Of a stretch of DNA of 17,541 nucleotides, positions 1-6,183 are shown piece after piece. Position 1 is the first letter of the stretch. Each line of letters opens with the position of its first letter. Below the pieces are notes generated by a model that did not search any database, was not told the DNA's origin, and saw only the letters and a program-made list of their open reading frames with translations. The DNA comes from DATAES01 sp036257895 (GTDB lineage: Bacteria > Actinomycetota > Acidimicrobiia > Acidimicrobiales > JACDCH01): assembly GCA_036257895.1 (NCBI GenBank), contig DATAES010000146.1:1-17541 (forward strand), in the 5' to 3' direction. Position numbers and translations under genes: made by a program.

Positions 1-102
1 GGCGACACGCGCGGCGCCGCCGGGATAACTCGCTGCGGTGCTGTCCTCGACGCCGAAGTGGCGAGCGACGAGCGCGCCGAGGCGGACTTCGAAGAGAGCT
101 GA
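1..102 (+). CDS. possible C-terminal tail of a gene entering from the left (33 codons)
   Basis: Frame 1 is open from the window edge to a TGA at 100-102 and gives a 33-residue acidic tail ending DFEES. Most codons (27 of 33) end in G or C, as expected for coding DNA here. A perfect hairpin directly follows the stop and would sit between this gene and the convergent rpmE. The antiparallel frame on the minus strand is also open, but it has no ATG, GTG or TTG between its last stop (inside rpmE) and the window edge, so I prefer the plus-strand reading. The product cannot be recognised from this tail. Confidence 0.3.
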   Translation, partial: GDTRGAAGITRCGAVLDAEVASDERAEADFEES

Positions 103-122
103 GGCGCGCTCGGGATCGCGCC
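103..122. terminator. GC-rich hairpin between convergent gene ends
   Basis: GGCGCG (103-108) and CGCGCC (117-122) form a perfect 6-bp inverted repeat with an 8-nt loop. It starts immediately after the TGA of the putative left-edge gene and lies 15 nt beyond the rpmE stop. It has no T tract, so it would be a non-canonical, actinobacterial-style terminator. Confidence 0.35.
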
Positions 123-137
123 CGGATTCGAAAGTGG

Positions 138-350
138 CTACGACGACTTCTTGCGCCGGCCGTAACGGCGCTCGAACCGGTCGATGCGGCCGCCGGAGTC
201 AACGAGCTTCTGCTTGCCTGTGTAGAACGGATGGCACTCGCTGCACAGCTCGACGTGCATGTCGCCCTTCGTCGAGCGGGTGGTGAACGTGTTGCCGCAC
301 GAGCAACGGACCTCGGTCACCACGTAGTTCGGATGGATGTCGGCCTTCAT
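138..350 (-). CDS. rpmE: 50S ribosomal protein L31, zinc-binding (C+) type
   Basis: This encodes ribosomal protein L31, a small protein of the large ribosomal subunit at the subunit interface. The 70-residue product starts MKADIHPNY and has the four cysteines of the zinc-binding C+ form: Cys16 and Cys18 (CxC) and Cys36 and Cys39 (CxxC). It ends in the usual basic tail (RRYGRRKKSS). Length and motifs match the family. The same frame is open further upstream, but the canonical L31 N-terminus sets the start at the ATG at 348-350. A -10-like TAACCT lies at 361-366, 10 nt before the ATG. The C+ form suggests that this copy serves under zinc-sufficient conditions; no C- paralogue is visible here. 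In many actinobacteria rpmE lies next to rho or prfA, but neither is adjacent here. Confidence 0.97.
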   Translation of the reverse strand: MKADIHPNYVVTEVRCSCGNTFTTRSTKGDMHVELCSECHPFYTGKQKLVDSGGRIDRFERRYGRRKKSS

Positions 351-453
351 AGGGCTTGCCAGGTTACCCGGTTGTGTGGCCGGCGCGGTCGGCGAGGGAA
401 GCGCCAGCGACGAGCCGACAGCACGTACGAGCGACCCGCAGGGGAGTGAGTTC
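351..453. promoter_or_regulatory. divergent promoter region, rpmE / EamA transporter
   Basis: This 103-bp spacer separates the divergent starts. On the minus strand TAACCT (361-366) is a plausible -10 box for rpmE. On the plus strand AGGGGAG (about 440-446) is a strong Shine-Dalgarno sequence 7 nt before the GTG at 454. The spacer also contains an inverted repeat, GTCGGC (388-393) with GCCGAC (414-419), around a 14-mer that recurs in the 81-bp repeat further right. Confidence 0.5.
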
Positions 454-1380
454 GTGTCGAGACACGGGGCTCCGAAGCGCGCGGCGATCGGACGGCCGCA
501 CGCGGTCGACCTCGTGCTGCTCGTCGTCGCGGTGGTCGCGGTCTCGTTCTCGGCGCCGCTCGTGCGCGAGGCCGCTGCTCCGGCTCTGGTCATAGCGCTT
601 TACCGGAACGTGTTCGCGTCGGCCGTGCTCATCCCCGCGTCGTTCGTGCGTCATCGCGACGAGGTACGTCGGTTGCGCACGAACACGCTGGAGCGACGGC
701 TTTCCACTCTGGCGGGCGTGATGCTCGCGGCTCACTTCGCCACGTGGGTGCCCAGCCTGTCGTTCACGTCGGTCGCATCGTCCGTTGCGCTCGTCGCGAC
801 CCAACCCATCTGGGCGGCGGTGATCGCGCGGGTGCGCGGCGACTTCGTCCCCACGATGGCGTGGTGGGGAATCGGCATCGCTTTCGCCGGCACGATCGTG
901 CTGTCGGGTGTCGACCTCTCCCTGTCGGGTCGCGCGTTGTTCGGTGATGCGCTCGCACTTCTCGGCGGCATCTTCGCCGCCGCCTACGTCACCGTGGGAT
1001 CAGAGGCGCGGCGCACGCTCAGTACGACGGTGTACACGTCCGTCTGCTATTCGGTCGCAGCGGTCTTGCTGCTGGTCGCCTGCGTCGTCGGGGGCAAGGA
1101 CTTGTTCCACTACGACGCCAAGACGTGGTGGATCTTCGTCGCCATCACGATCGGACCGCAGTTGCTCGGTCACACCGTCGTGAATCGCGTGCTGCGAACG
1201 ACGAGTGCGACTGTCGTGTCGGTGGCGATCCTGTTCGAGATCGTCGGTGCCACCGTGATCGCCTGGTGGTGGTTCGGCGAGACACCTTCAGCCGGCGCGT
1301 ACCCCGCGGCGGTGTTGATCGGGATCGGTGTCGTCCTGGTGGTGTTGTCGGGACGAGAGCCCGCGGCGCCGCTGGACTGA
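454..1380 (+). CDS. EamA/DMT-superfamily transporter
   Basis: This is a polytopic inner-membrane protein of the drug/metabolite transporter superfamily (EamA, formerly DUF6), a family that exports metabolites or amino acids. The 308-residue product matches the usual length of about 300 and has roughly ten hydrophobic segments in two repeats. Examples are VDLVLLVVAVVAV near the start and VLIGIGVVLVVL near the end. The second-repeat signature, with SVAILFEIVGATVIAWWWFGE followed by a proline- and glycine-rich turn, is typical of EamA. The frame is open from an ATG at 337, but that would overlap rpmE antisense. The GTG at 454 has an AGGGGAG ribosome binding site 7 nt upstream and leaves a normal N-terminus. 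It converges on the next gene with a 2-bp gap. The substrate cannot be predicted. Confidence 0.9.
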   Translation: MSRHGAPKRAAIGRPHAVDLVLLVVAVVAVSFSAPLVREAAAPALVIALYRNVFASAVLIPASFVRHRDEVRRLRTNTLERRLSTLAGVMLAAHFATWVPSLSFTSVASSVALVATQPIWAAVIARVRGDFVPTMAWWGIGIAFAGTIVLSGVDLSLSGRALFGDALALLGGIFAAAYVTVGSEARRTLSTTVYTSVCYSVAAVLLLVACVVGGKDLFHYDAKTWWIFVAITIGPQLLGHTVVNRVLRTTSATVVSVAILFEIVGATVIAWWWFGETPSAGAYPAAVLIGIGVVLVVLSGREPAAPLD

Positions 1381-1382
1381 CG

Positions 1383-1562
1383 TCAGACGACGGGGATGCG
1401 ATCGGTGCGCAACACTTCGAGCACCTCGACCTGGCCACCGAACCGCTCGCGGCCTGACTGCTGCGCATCGTGCTCCGCGGCGATCGCATCGTGAGCCTCG
1501 ACTTCGAGGGCGGCGATCCGGCCCGACGGCAGCAGGTCGACGACGCAGAGGTAGGTCTTCAC
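1383..1562 (-). CDS. small conserved-looking hypothetical protein (59 aa)
   Basis: I do not recognise this family. The product is a small soluble protein starting VKTYLCVVDLLPSG, with a beta-rich N-terminus and a helix (AIAAEHDAQQSGRERF), ending VLRTDRIPVV. The frame stays open upstream to ATGs at 1601 and 1631. The GTG at 1560-1562 is preferred because a very good ribosome binding site (AAGGAGAG on the minus strand) lies about 6 nt upstream of it. It is convergent with the EamA gene and divergent from the hotdog thioesterase. No function can be assigned. Confidence 0.7.
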   Translation of the reverse strand: MKTYLCVVDLLPSGRIAALEVEAHDAIAAEHDAQQSGRERFGGQVEVLEVLRTDRIPVV

Positions 1563-1660
1563 GCCCGGCTCTCCTTCTCCATCCGTCTCAGAATCGACCA
1601 TATGCGAGTGCTCTTGAGGGATGGTGGCCATATTGGGTCATGCGAACTACTCGCCACTCT

Positions 1661-1678
1661 CGCCGCGATACCGCGGCG
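1661..1678. promoter_or_regulatory. inverted repeat upstream of the hotdog gene
   Basis: CGCCGCG (1661-1667) and CGCGGCG (1672-1678) are perfect 7-bp arms around an ATAC loop, ending 18 nt before the ATG at 1697. The position, in the spacer between divergent genes and close to a -10-like TATGCG (1685-1690), would suit an operator. It could also be a chance palindrome in GC-rich DNA. Confidence 0.3.
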
Positions 1679-1696
1679 ACGTGCTATGCGAGTGGC

Positions 1697-2149
1697 ATGG
1701 ACGACGTACCGCTTCCGACGTTCGACACCTACGAGCCAAAGGTGGCCGAGAGCATCCTGTCCGCCGAGAGCGGCATGATCACCGGCCTTCCCGCCTATCT
1801 CGGCGTCCGCACGGTCGACGTCGGGCCGGGAACGATGGTGGCCGAGCTCGACGTTCGTCCCGAACTGCTGAACCCGTTCGGCACCGCGCACGGCGGCGTC
1901 CTGTCGGCGCTCGTCGATCACGTGCTCGGCGCGGTGCTGTATCCCGTGATCCCGCGTGGTGCCTGGGCGGCGACGACCGAGTTCAAACTCAACCTCTTGG
2001 CACCCGTCCGTGACGGCGTGGTGCAAGCCCGGTCGCGGGTGATGAGCATGACGAAACGCACCGCGGTCGTGCGCATCGACGTCGTCAACAACGACCGCCT
2101 CGTCGGCTTGGCACAAGGCACGGTGACGATCAGCCTTCCCAGGAAGTAG
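1697..2149 (+). CDS. PaaI-family hotdog-fold thioesterase
   Basis: This is a probable acyl-CoA thioesterase that hydrolyses an acyl- or aryl-CoA to the free acid and CoA in the cytoplasm. The 150-residue product has the size of a single hotdog domain. It carries the family signature NPFGTAHGGVLSALVD: Asn59, the His65-Gly-Gly turn, and Asp74, which begins the long central helix. Strands such as AATTEFKLNLLAPV and VRIDVVNNDRLVGLAQGTVTI complete the fold. The frame is open to far upstream, but the ATG at 1697 gives the normal family N-terminus, and the region before it reads as spacer. It converges on the crotonase gene with a 20-bp overlap. The substrate is unknown; the adjacent crotonase-like gene suggests acyl-CoA metabolism, by inference. 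Confidence 0.88.
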   Translation: MDDVPLPTFDTYEPKVAESILSAESGMITGLPAYLGVRTVDVGPGTMVAELDVRPELLNPFGTAHGGVLSALVDHVLGAVLYPVIPRGAWAATTEFKLNLLAPVRDGVVQARSRVMSMTKRTAVVRIDVVNNDRLVGLAQGTVTISLPRK

Positions 2150-2930
2150 CTCGACCTTCGAAGAACGCCGCCACCGCCTCGCGGTGGTCGCCGGTGAACG
2201 AAGACATGATCTGCGTGCGGTTCTCGAGATCGATGCCGGCCTGCAGGCTGCCGATCTCCAACTGGCTCCAACCGACCTCCTTCGTCATCCGCACCCCCCA
2301 GGGACTGTTGGCGACGATGAGGGCGGCGGTCTCGAGCGCCGATTCGATCAAGTCGCCGTCGGGAACAACGCGTGTGACGAGGCCGATGTGATCCGCCTCC
2401 GGCGCGTCGATGATGCGCCCGGTGAGCATGAGCTCCCATGCACGACTCGCGCCGATCAAGCGCGGTAGCAGCCAGCTCACGCCGATGTCGCAACCCGAGA
2501 GGCCGACTCGCACGAAGGCAACGTTGAATCGCGCCGAGGTCCCGGCTATACGGATGTCGCTGCCGAGGGCGAGCGCCAGCCCACCGCCGGCGGCGGGACC
2601 GTTCACTGCGGCGACGACAGGTACGGGCAACGAACGCAAATGGGGGATCAGCGCGGCGATGTGCGTCTGCGTTGCGAAGCCCGCTTGGACCATCCCGAGT
2701 CCTTCGGCGTGCGGCGGTGTGCCGTAGCCCGAGAGGTCGAGTCCGGCACAGAACCCGCGACCAGCGCCCGTCAAGACGACCGCCCTACAGCTCCGATCGC
2801 GCGCGACGTCGTCGAGCGCGGCGTGCAGGTCCTCGATCAGCTCGGCGGTCATCGCGTTGAGCTTCTCGGGTCGATTGAGCGTGAGCTGCCTGACGCCTTG
2901 CTGCGGTTGGGTGACGAGGAGGGTCGACAT
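2130..2930 (-). CDS. enoyl-CoA hydratase/isomerase (crotonase) family protein, classical glutamates absent
   Basis: The 266-residue product is full length for a crotonase. It has the CoA-binding start NRPEKLNAM (19-27), the first oxyanion-hole segment GFCAGLDL (59-66) and the second, NGPAAGGGLALAL (110-122). Aligned by eye with mitochondrial crotonase, the two catalytic glutamates are replaced: GGGCEL becomes GGGLAL (Ala119) and FGQPE becomes FNVAF (Phe139). The family motif GLSGCDIG with Asp148 resembles the EchA12-like actinobacterial group. The fold and CoA-thioester binding are well supported. Simple hydratase chemistry is doubtful; an isomerase or another acyl-CoA reaction is possible. 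It lies 16 nt downstream of the coiled-coil gene on the same strand, so the two are probably co-transcribed, and it overlaps the convergent hotdog gene. Confidence 0.9.
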   Translation of the reverse strand: MSTLLVTQPQQGVRQLTLNRPEKLNAMTAELIEDLHAALDDVARDRSCRAVVLTGAGRGFCAGLDLSGYGTPPHAEGLGMVQAGFATQTHIAALIPHLRSLPVPVVAAVNGPAAGGGLALALGSDIRIAGTSARFNVAFVRVGLSGCDIGVSWLLPRLIGASRAWELMLTGRIIDAPEADHIGLVTRVVPDGDLIESALETAALIVANSPWGVRMTKEVGWSQLEIGSLQAGIDLENRTQIMSSFTGDHREAVAAFFEGRATSWEG

Positions 2931-2946
2931 CCGGCCAGCCTCGCGC

Positions 2947-3597
2947 TCACGCTTCGAGTCGCGCGACCTCTTGCTCTGCCTTCGCCAACGCTTGTTGAGC
3001 GACCGCGAGCAAGCGCTCCGCGTCAGCCATGCGACTCGCCGCGTCCTCTGCAGCGACGCGCCGTCGCTCGAGCTCCTCGCGCGCTCGGACCAGTTCGGCC
3101 GAAGGCCCGCGAGGTGGTGGCACTCCGCTGACGTCGGGCCATTCGATCGCCGCAGACTCGTCGGTGACCTCGGTCAGGACGCCGTCTCGGAACGCCTGGG
3201 TCAACCGATCCGACGCCAGGATGGTGCTCAGCGCGGACGTGAGGTCGAGCTCGTGCGTGTCGGGCGACCGGCCGGACCCTTCGATGATCTGCCGAGCCGA
3301 GACCATGACATCGTGCAACCTGTCGCGACGCCGAGCGAGTGCGTCGCGGATGTCCTTGTCCTTGGCCGCCTGCGCCTCGGAGCTCGCGGCGACGACCTCG
3401 TTGACCTGGTCCGGTCGTTCTCGTGCCACCTGGTTCAACGCCCAGACGGGAATCGTCGGCCGCCGCAAGGCCTTGATCAGCTTTGCTTCCTCCTTCTCGT
3501 CCTCGTCGCGCAACTTCTTCGCAAGCAGGTCGCGGGCGGTGACGAAGTCCTTCGGATCGAGCGAGTACAGCGCGTGCGCCGATGCCGGTACCTCCAT
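2947..3597 (-). CDS. hypothetical protein with C-terminal coiled coil (216 aa)
   Basis: This is a soluble, charged protein of a type often annotated as hypothetical in actinobacteria. The N-terminal part (LYSLDPKDFVTARDLLAKKL, then KALRRPTIPVWALNQVARERP) has the conserved style ARD...LR...LRRPT..W..N. The last 50 residues or so (166-216) are a heptad-rich, Ala/Glu/Arg helix ending EQEVARLEA, a likely coiled coil. There is no signal peptide, membrane segment or enzymatic motif. The ATG at 3595-3597 is chosen because it leaves a 21-bp spacer to the divergent nitrilase gene; longer readings would run antisense through that gene. The crotonase follows after 16 nt. Function unknown. Confidence 0.75.
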   Translation of the reverse strand: MEVPASAHALYSLDPKDFVTARDLLAKKLRDEDEKEEAKLIKALRRPTIPVWALNQVARERPDQVNEVVAASSEAQAAKDKDIRDALARRRDRLHDVMVSARQIIEGSGRSPDTHELDLTSALSTILASDRLTQAFRDGVLTEVTDESAAIEWPDVSGVPPPRGPSAELVRAREELERRRVAAEDAASRMADAERLLAVAQQALAKAEQEVARLEA

Positions 3598-3618
3598 CTC
3601 ACTAGCCTCGCGGATTCG

Positions 3619-4371
3619 ATGCGCCTGGCTCTTGCCGCGATGACGTCGGACAAAGGTGACGTCGAGCGCAACCTCGGACGCCACGTGGATCTGATGGAAG
3701 CGGGTGCCGCCGACGGCTGCCATCTGGCGGTCTTCCCGGAGTTCTCGTTGACCGGCTCCGTCGATCCCATCCGCGCTCCCGAGGACTTGTTGTCGCTCGA
3801 CGCCGCGCCGGTACATGCGCTCGCGGCGGCCACGAAGTCGACGGGCATCGGGGCGGTGTTCGGCATCGCGGAACGCGGCCGAGGCGGACCGCACATCACG
3901 CAGGTGTACGCACGCGACGGCGACCTCGTCGGCGTGCAGAGGAAGCGTCACCTCGGTGAAGACGAGGACGGCTACGTCGTTGCCGGTGACGATGCCTCGT
4001 TCAGCTTCGGCTCAGTCGTTTTCGCGGTCGCGATCTGTGCCGAGAGCGGCATCGATCGTCCATGGGAGGCAGCCGCGTCGGCGGGAGCATCCCTGGTGCT
4101 GTTCTGCTCCGCGCCAGGACTGTACGGCCGGCGTCGCGACGAGGCGGCATGGCGCGACGGCTACGAGTGGTGGCAGGGCTGCGGGCTCGCCGACGCCCGC
4201 AAGCAGGCGGCTCGCCACCGGCTGTGGGTGGCCATGGCGACCCAAGCCGGGTCCACCCGTGACGAGGACTTCCCCGGCCTCGCCGCGCTCGTGGGCCCGA
4301 ACGGCGAGGTCGTCGCCCGCCTGCCCGATTGGCAGCCGGGGACACTCATGGTCGACGTCCCTTCTGGGTAG
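3619..4371 (+). CDS. carbon-nitrogen hydrolase (nitrilase superfamily)
   Basis: This is a cytoplasmic amidohydrolase of the nitrilase superfamily, which cleaves a non-peptide C-N bond through a cysteine thioester. The 250-residue product shows the Glu-Lys-Cys triad: Glu41 in VFPEFSLTG, Lys109 in QRKRHL, and Cys140 in AICAES. The N-terminus MRLALAAMTSDKGDVERNL and the C-terminal GPNGEVVARLPDWQPG are typical of the fold. The frame is open much further upstream, but that part lies antisense to the coiled-coil gene, and the ATG at 3619 gives the canonical start. A TAGCCT box lies at 3603-3608, 10 nt before it. Its stop codon lies inside the putative -10 box of the GNAT gene. The substrate cannot be told from sequence. 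Confidence 0.9.
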   Translation: MRLALAAMTSDKGDVERNLGRHVDLMEAGAADGCHLAVFPEFSLTGSVDPIRAPEDLLSLDAAPVHALAAATKSTGIGAVFGIAERGRGGPHITQVYARDGDLVGVQRKRHLGEDEDGYVVAGDDASFSFGSVVFAVAICAESGIDRPWEAAASAGASLVLFCSAPGLYGRRRDEAAWRDGYEWWQGCGLADARKQAARHRLWVAMATQAGSTRDEDFPGLAALVGPNGEVVARLPDWQPGTLMVDVPSG

Positions 4372-4374
4372 GTT
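4369..4374 (+). promoter_or_regulatory. putative -10 box of a leaderless promoter (GNAT gene)
   Basis: TAGGTT lies exactly 6 nt before the GTG at 4381 and no Shine-Dalgarno sequence is present. The box includes the TAG stop of the nitrilase gene. Confidence 0.45.
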
Positions 4375-4380
4375 GCCTTC

Positions 4381-4662
4381 GTGCCCATCGACGTGCGCCA
4401 CAACGAGGCCGAATCCCGCTACGAGATCTTCGTCGACGGCGAGTTCCGCGGGTACGCGGACTACCGCGACACCGGCGACGCGATCGTGTTCCCACACACC
4501 CTCATCGAGAAGCCGTATCGGGGCAACGGCCTGGGTGCAGAGTTGGTGCGCGCGGCCCTCGACGACGTCCGCCGGCGCGGACGGCCGGTCGTCGCCAAGT
4601 GCTGGTATGTCGCTGAGTTCATCGACGACCACCCCGAGTACCGAGACCTCCTCGCCGCCTGA
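4381..4662 (+). CDS. mini-GNAT N-acetyltransferase (NATD1/Acetyltransf_CG-like)
   Basis: This is a small acetyl-CoA-dependent acetyltransferase-like protein of 93 residues, the size of the short GCN5-related group (PF14542 type). It has strands EIFVDGEFRGYADY, the acetyl-CoA pyrophosphate loop (Y)RGNGLGAELVRAAL at about 46-60, and the characteristic C-terminal KCWYVAEFIDDHPEYRDL. The start is the GTG at 4381, 9 nt after the nitrilase stop, with a TANNNT box 6 nt upstream. The acceptor substrate is unknown; members of this group are widespread and mostly uncharacterised. A hairpin repeat begins 16 nt after the stop, between this gene and the convergent SCO6745-family gene. Confidence 0.88.
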   Translation: MPIDVRHNEAESRYEIFVDGEFRGYADYRDTGDAIVFPHTLIEKPYRGNGLGAELVRAALDDVRRRGRPVVAKCWYVAEFIDDHPEYRDLLAA

Positions 4663-4678
4663 TCCGGCCCACCCCGGC

Positions 4679-4729
4679 GAACTCGGGGTCGCCGTGGACC
4701 CTCTGGGGGCCACGGCGCACCAACATTCG
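4679..4729. repeat. 51-bp hairpin repeat, copy 1
   Basis: This is one of two copies (the other at 13367-13417) that match at 45 of 51 positions. The stem is CGCCGTGG (4690-4697) with CCACGGCG (4710-4717), followed by the conserved flank CACCAACATTCG. Inside, three more C-G pairs form after an A/G mismatch. It lies between the convergent stops at 4662 and 4735, as expected for a bidirectional terminator or a REP-like element. Confidence 0.75.
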
Positions 4730-4734
4730 GGCGG

Positions 4735-5589
4735 TTACGGGTCCTCGGGGGAGAGGGGGAGGCCCATCGGGTTGGGGAACGAGATGACGCCGCTGTCGAG
4801 CACGGCGTCGCTGAGCGGACGGAGGCCTTCCAACAGTGCGTCGGCTTCGTCGTCCAAGACCCGATAGGCCGACCACGCCAGTACGTCGGTGTGGTGTTCG
4901 ATCTGCGCACGCGCGTCCCGGCCCTTGTCGGTGAGGTCGCCGTCGTCGCCGATCCACCCACGACCGCGCAACCGGTGCACCGCGTCCGTCCAGTCGTCCT
5001 CCGACCAGCCACGAGCGGCTCGGATCATCTCCGGAGCAAGACCTTTCCACCCGGCAGCGAGCACGTGCGCCTCGCATCCGTCGACATCGAGCGTCGTCAG
5101 TGCGGCGACGTGGCCGTCCCCGCGGTGTTCCCTGAGCGCGGTCGCGGCCTGCCACAGCCGCGCCACGGGATCGTCGCCCGGGTCGACAGCGCGGTTGGCT
5201 GCGAACAACGGCCGGCCGGCGTCGGGCGCGGCGTCGACGACGAACTCGAGTACGGGCGTCACCTGCTCGGCGCGGGCGACCACGTCCGGGACGATTCGCG
5301 TGATGGTGTCGACGGTCGACGTGCGGCGCGCTTCGAGGATCTGTTCGCACGACGAGAACGACCACGCATCGGGAATGGCGCGCTGCACCATCCCCGGGTG
5401 GAAGTTGAAGAACGTCGCGGTCACGACCGGCGCGTTGACCGGGCCCATCGGAGCCGAGCGCGCCGCGAAGTAGCCCATCCAAAACCCGCGCATCCCGGCG
5501 TCCCTGAGCACTTCGCGCGGGTAGTCGTCGAAGTAGAGGACGGCATGGATCGCTTCGAGGCGATGCCACAGCTCGCGGGCGGGGTGCAC
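4735..5589 (-). CDS. SCO6745-family protein (SalK-like, helix-turn-helix C-terminus)
   Basis: The 284-residue product begins MHPARELWHRLEAIHAVLYF and continues with AGMRGFWMGYFAARSAPMGPV and FFNFHPGMVQRAIP. These are the hallmarks of the actinobacterial family named after Streptomyces SCO6745 (SalK-like). The C-terminal part (WTDAVHRLRGRGWIGDDGDLTDKGRDAR) looks like a winged helix-turn-helix. The biochemical role of the family is not established. The start is the GTG at 5587-5589, with TAGACA (a weak -10) 6 nt upstream. It lies 21 nt downstream of the Erm-like methylase on the same strand, so the two may be co-transcribed. The family call comes from pattern memory and not from a search. Confidence 0.8.
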   Translation of the reverse strand: MHPARELWHRLEAIHAVLYFDDYPREVLRDAGMRGFWMGYFAARSAPMGPVNAPVVTATFFNFHPGMVQRAIPDAWSFSSCEQILEARRTSTVDTITRIVPDVVARAEQVTPVLEFVVDAAPDAGRPLFAANRAVDPGDDPVARLWQAATALREHRGDGHVAALTTLDVDGCEAHVLAAGWKGLAPEMIRAARGWSEDDWTDAVHRLRGRGWIGDDGDLTDKGRDARAQIEHHTDVLAWSAYRVLDDEADALLEGLRPLSDAVLDSGVISFPNPMGLPLSPEDP

Positions 5590-5610
5590 CGCCCGTGTCT
5601 ATCGCACCTG

Positions 5611-6147
5611 TCACCGACGCTGGATGCGGAGCACGACGATGTCCATCGGCGCCGGAGGACGGAAGGCGTGGGCTGGCAGCCGCGCGACGACCGTGGCGTC
5701 GAACGAACCGACCCAACGTCGAGCGCCAGGAGCTTTGGCTGACATCCATCGACGGGCGACGTGAAGGGGCAGCACGATGTCCGCTGACAGCAAGTGGCTG
5801 CCGGGCGCGAGCACCCGGCGGAGCAGGGCAGTCGAGATTCCGAACGGGGGATTGGCGACGATCCGGAACGGCCGCGCCGGCAGGCGCAGATCCGACGCGT
5901 CGGCTTGGACGACCTTGACGGGCTGGCCGGCGAACCGAGCGCGGAGATCACGGGCGCGGCTGCCGTGTAACTCGACGGCGACGACGCGCGCGCCCGCACG
6001 GACCAAGGGTGCGGTGATCGACCCCGATCCGGCGCCGACGTCCAGCACGAGGTCACCGCGGTTGATGCCTGCCCCGGAGACGAGGCGGCATGCCCACCGG
6101 TCAGTGAGTCGGTGGAACCCCCATCGATTCGGACTGCCGCCGGACAC
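5611..6147 (-). CDS. short Erm-family 23S rRNA adenine N6-methyltransferase (Erm(37)-like length)
   Basis: This is an S-adenosylmethionine-dependent rRNA adenine methylase-like protein. Erm enzymes methylate A2058 of 23S rRNA, or its neighbours, and can reduce binding of macrolides, lincosamides and streptogramin B. The N-terminal RWGFHRLTDRWA is the Erm-type entry motif. Motif I is DVGAGSGSIT (36-45), motif II acidic residue Glu59 (VAVELH), motif III Asp83 (QADASDL), and the catalytic motif IV is NPPF (99-102). At 178 residues it lacks most of the C-terminal RNA-binding domain of typical Erm proteins (about 250-300 aa), as the 179-aa mycobacterial Erm(37) does. The start is the GTG at 6145-6147; in-frame TGA codons just upstream rule out a longer form. 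No leader peptide for inducible attenuation is obvious. Resistance activity is inferred only. Confidence 0.85.
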   Translation of the reverse strand: MSGGSPNRWGFHRLTDRWACRLVSGAGINRGDLVLDVGAGSGSITAPLVRAGARVVAVELHGSRARDLRARFAGQPVKVVQADASDLRLPARPFRIVANPPFGISTALLRRVLAPGSHLLSADIVLPLHVARRWMSAKAPGARRWVGSFDATVVARLPAHAFRPPAPMDIVVLRIQRR

Positions 6148-6183
6148 GGCGGATCATCACTGTGGTCACGCCGGTCAGGATGG

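Noticed and set aside
1..137. Minus-strand gene downstream of rpmE
   Set aside because: A frame is open and reads plausibly, but it has no ATG, GTG or TTG start between the last stop and the window edge; a convergent plus-strand tail explains the region better.
351..593. N-terminal extension of rpmE on the minus strand
   Set aside because: L31 starts at MKADIHP; the extension overlaps the EamA gene and has low-complexity Ala/Thr/Ser content.
2857..3618. N-terminal extension of the nitrilase-family gene
   Set aside because: The extension is antisense to the coiled-coil gene and the hydrolase domain begins normally at the ATG at 3619.
4619..5749. 376-codon open frame on the minus strand
   Set aside because: It overlaps the SCO6745-family gene in another frame, is extremely Arg-rich and has no recognisable domain.
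6112..6183. ATG at 6112 as start of the beta-lactamase-fold lipoprotein
   Set aside because: It overlaps the divergent methylase start, the codons have poor third-position GC, and it would place a long arginine-rich segment before the signal peptide.
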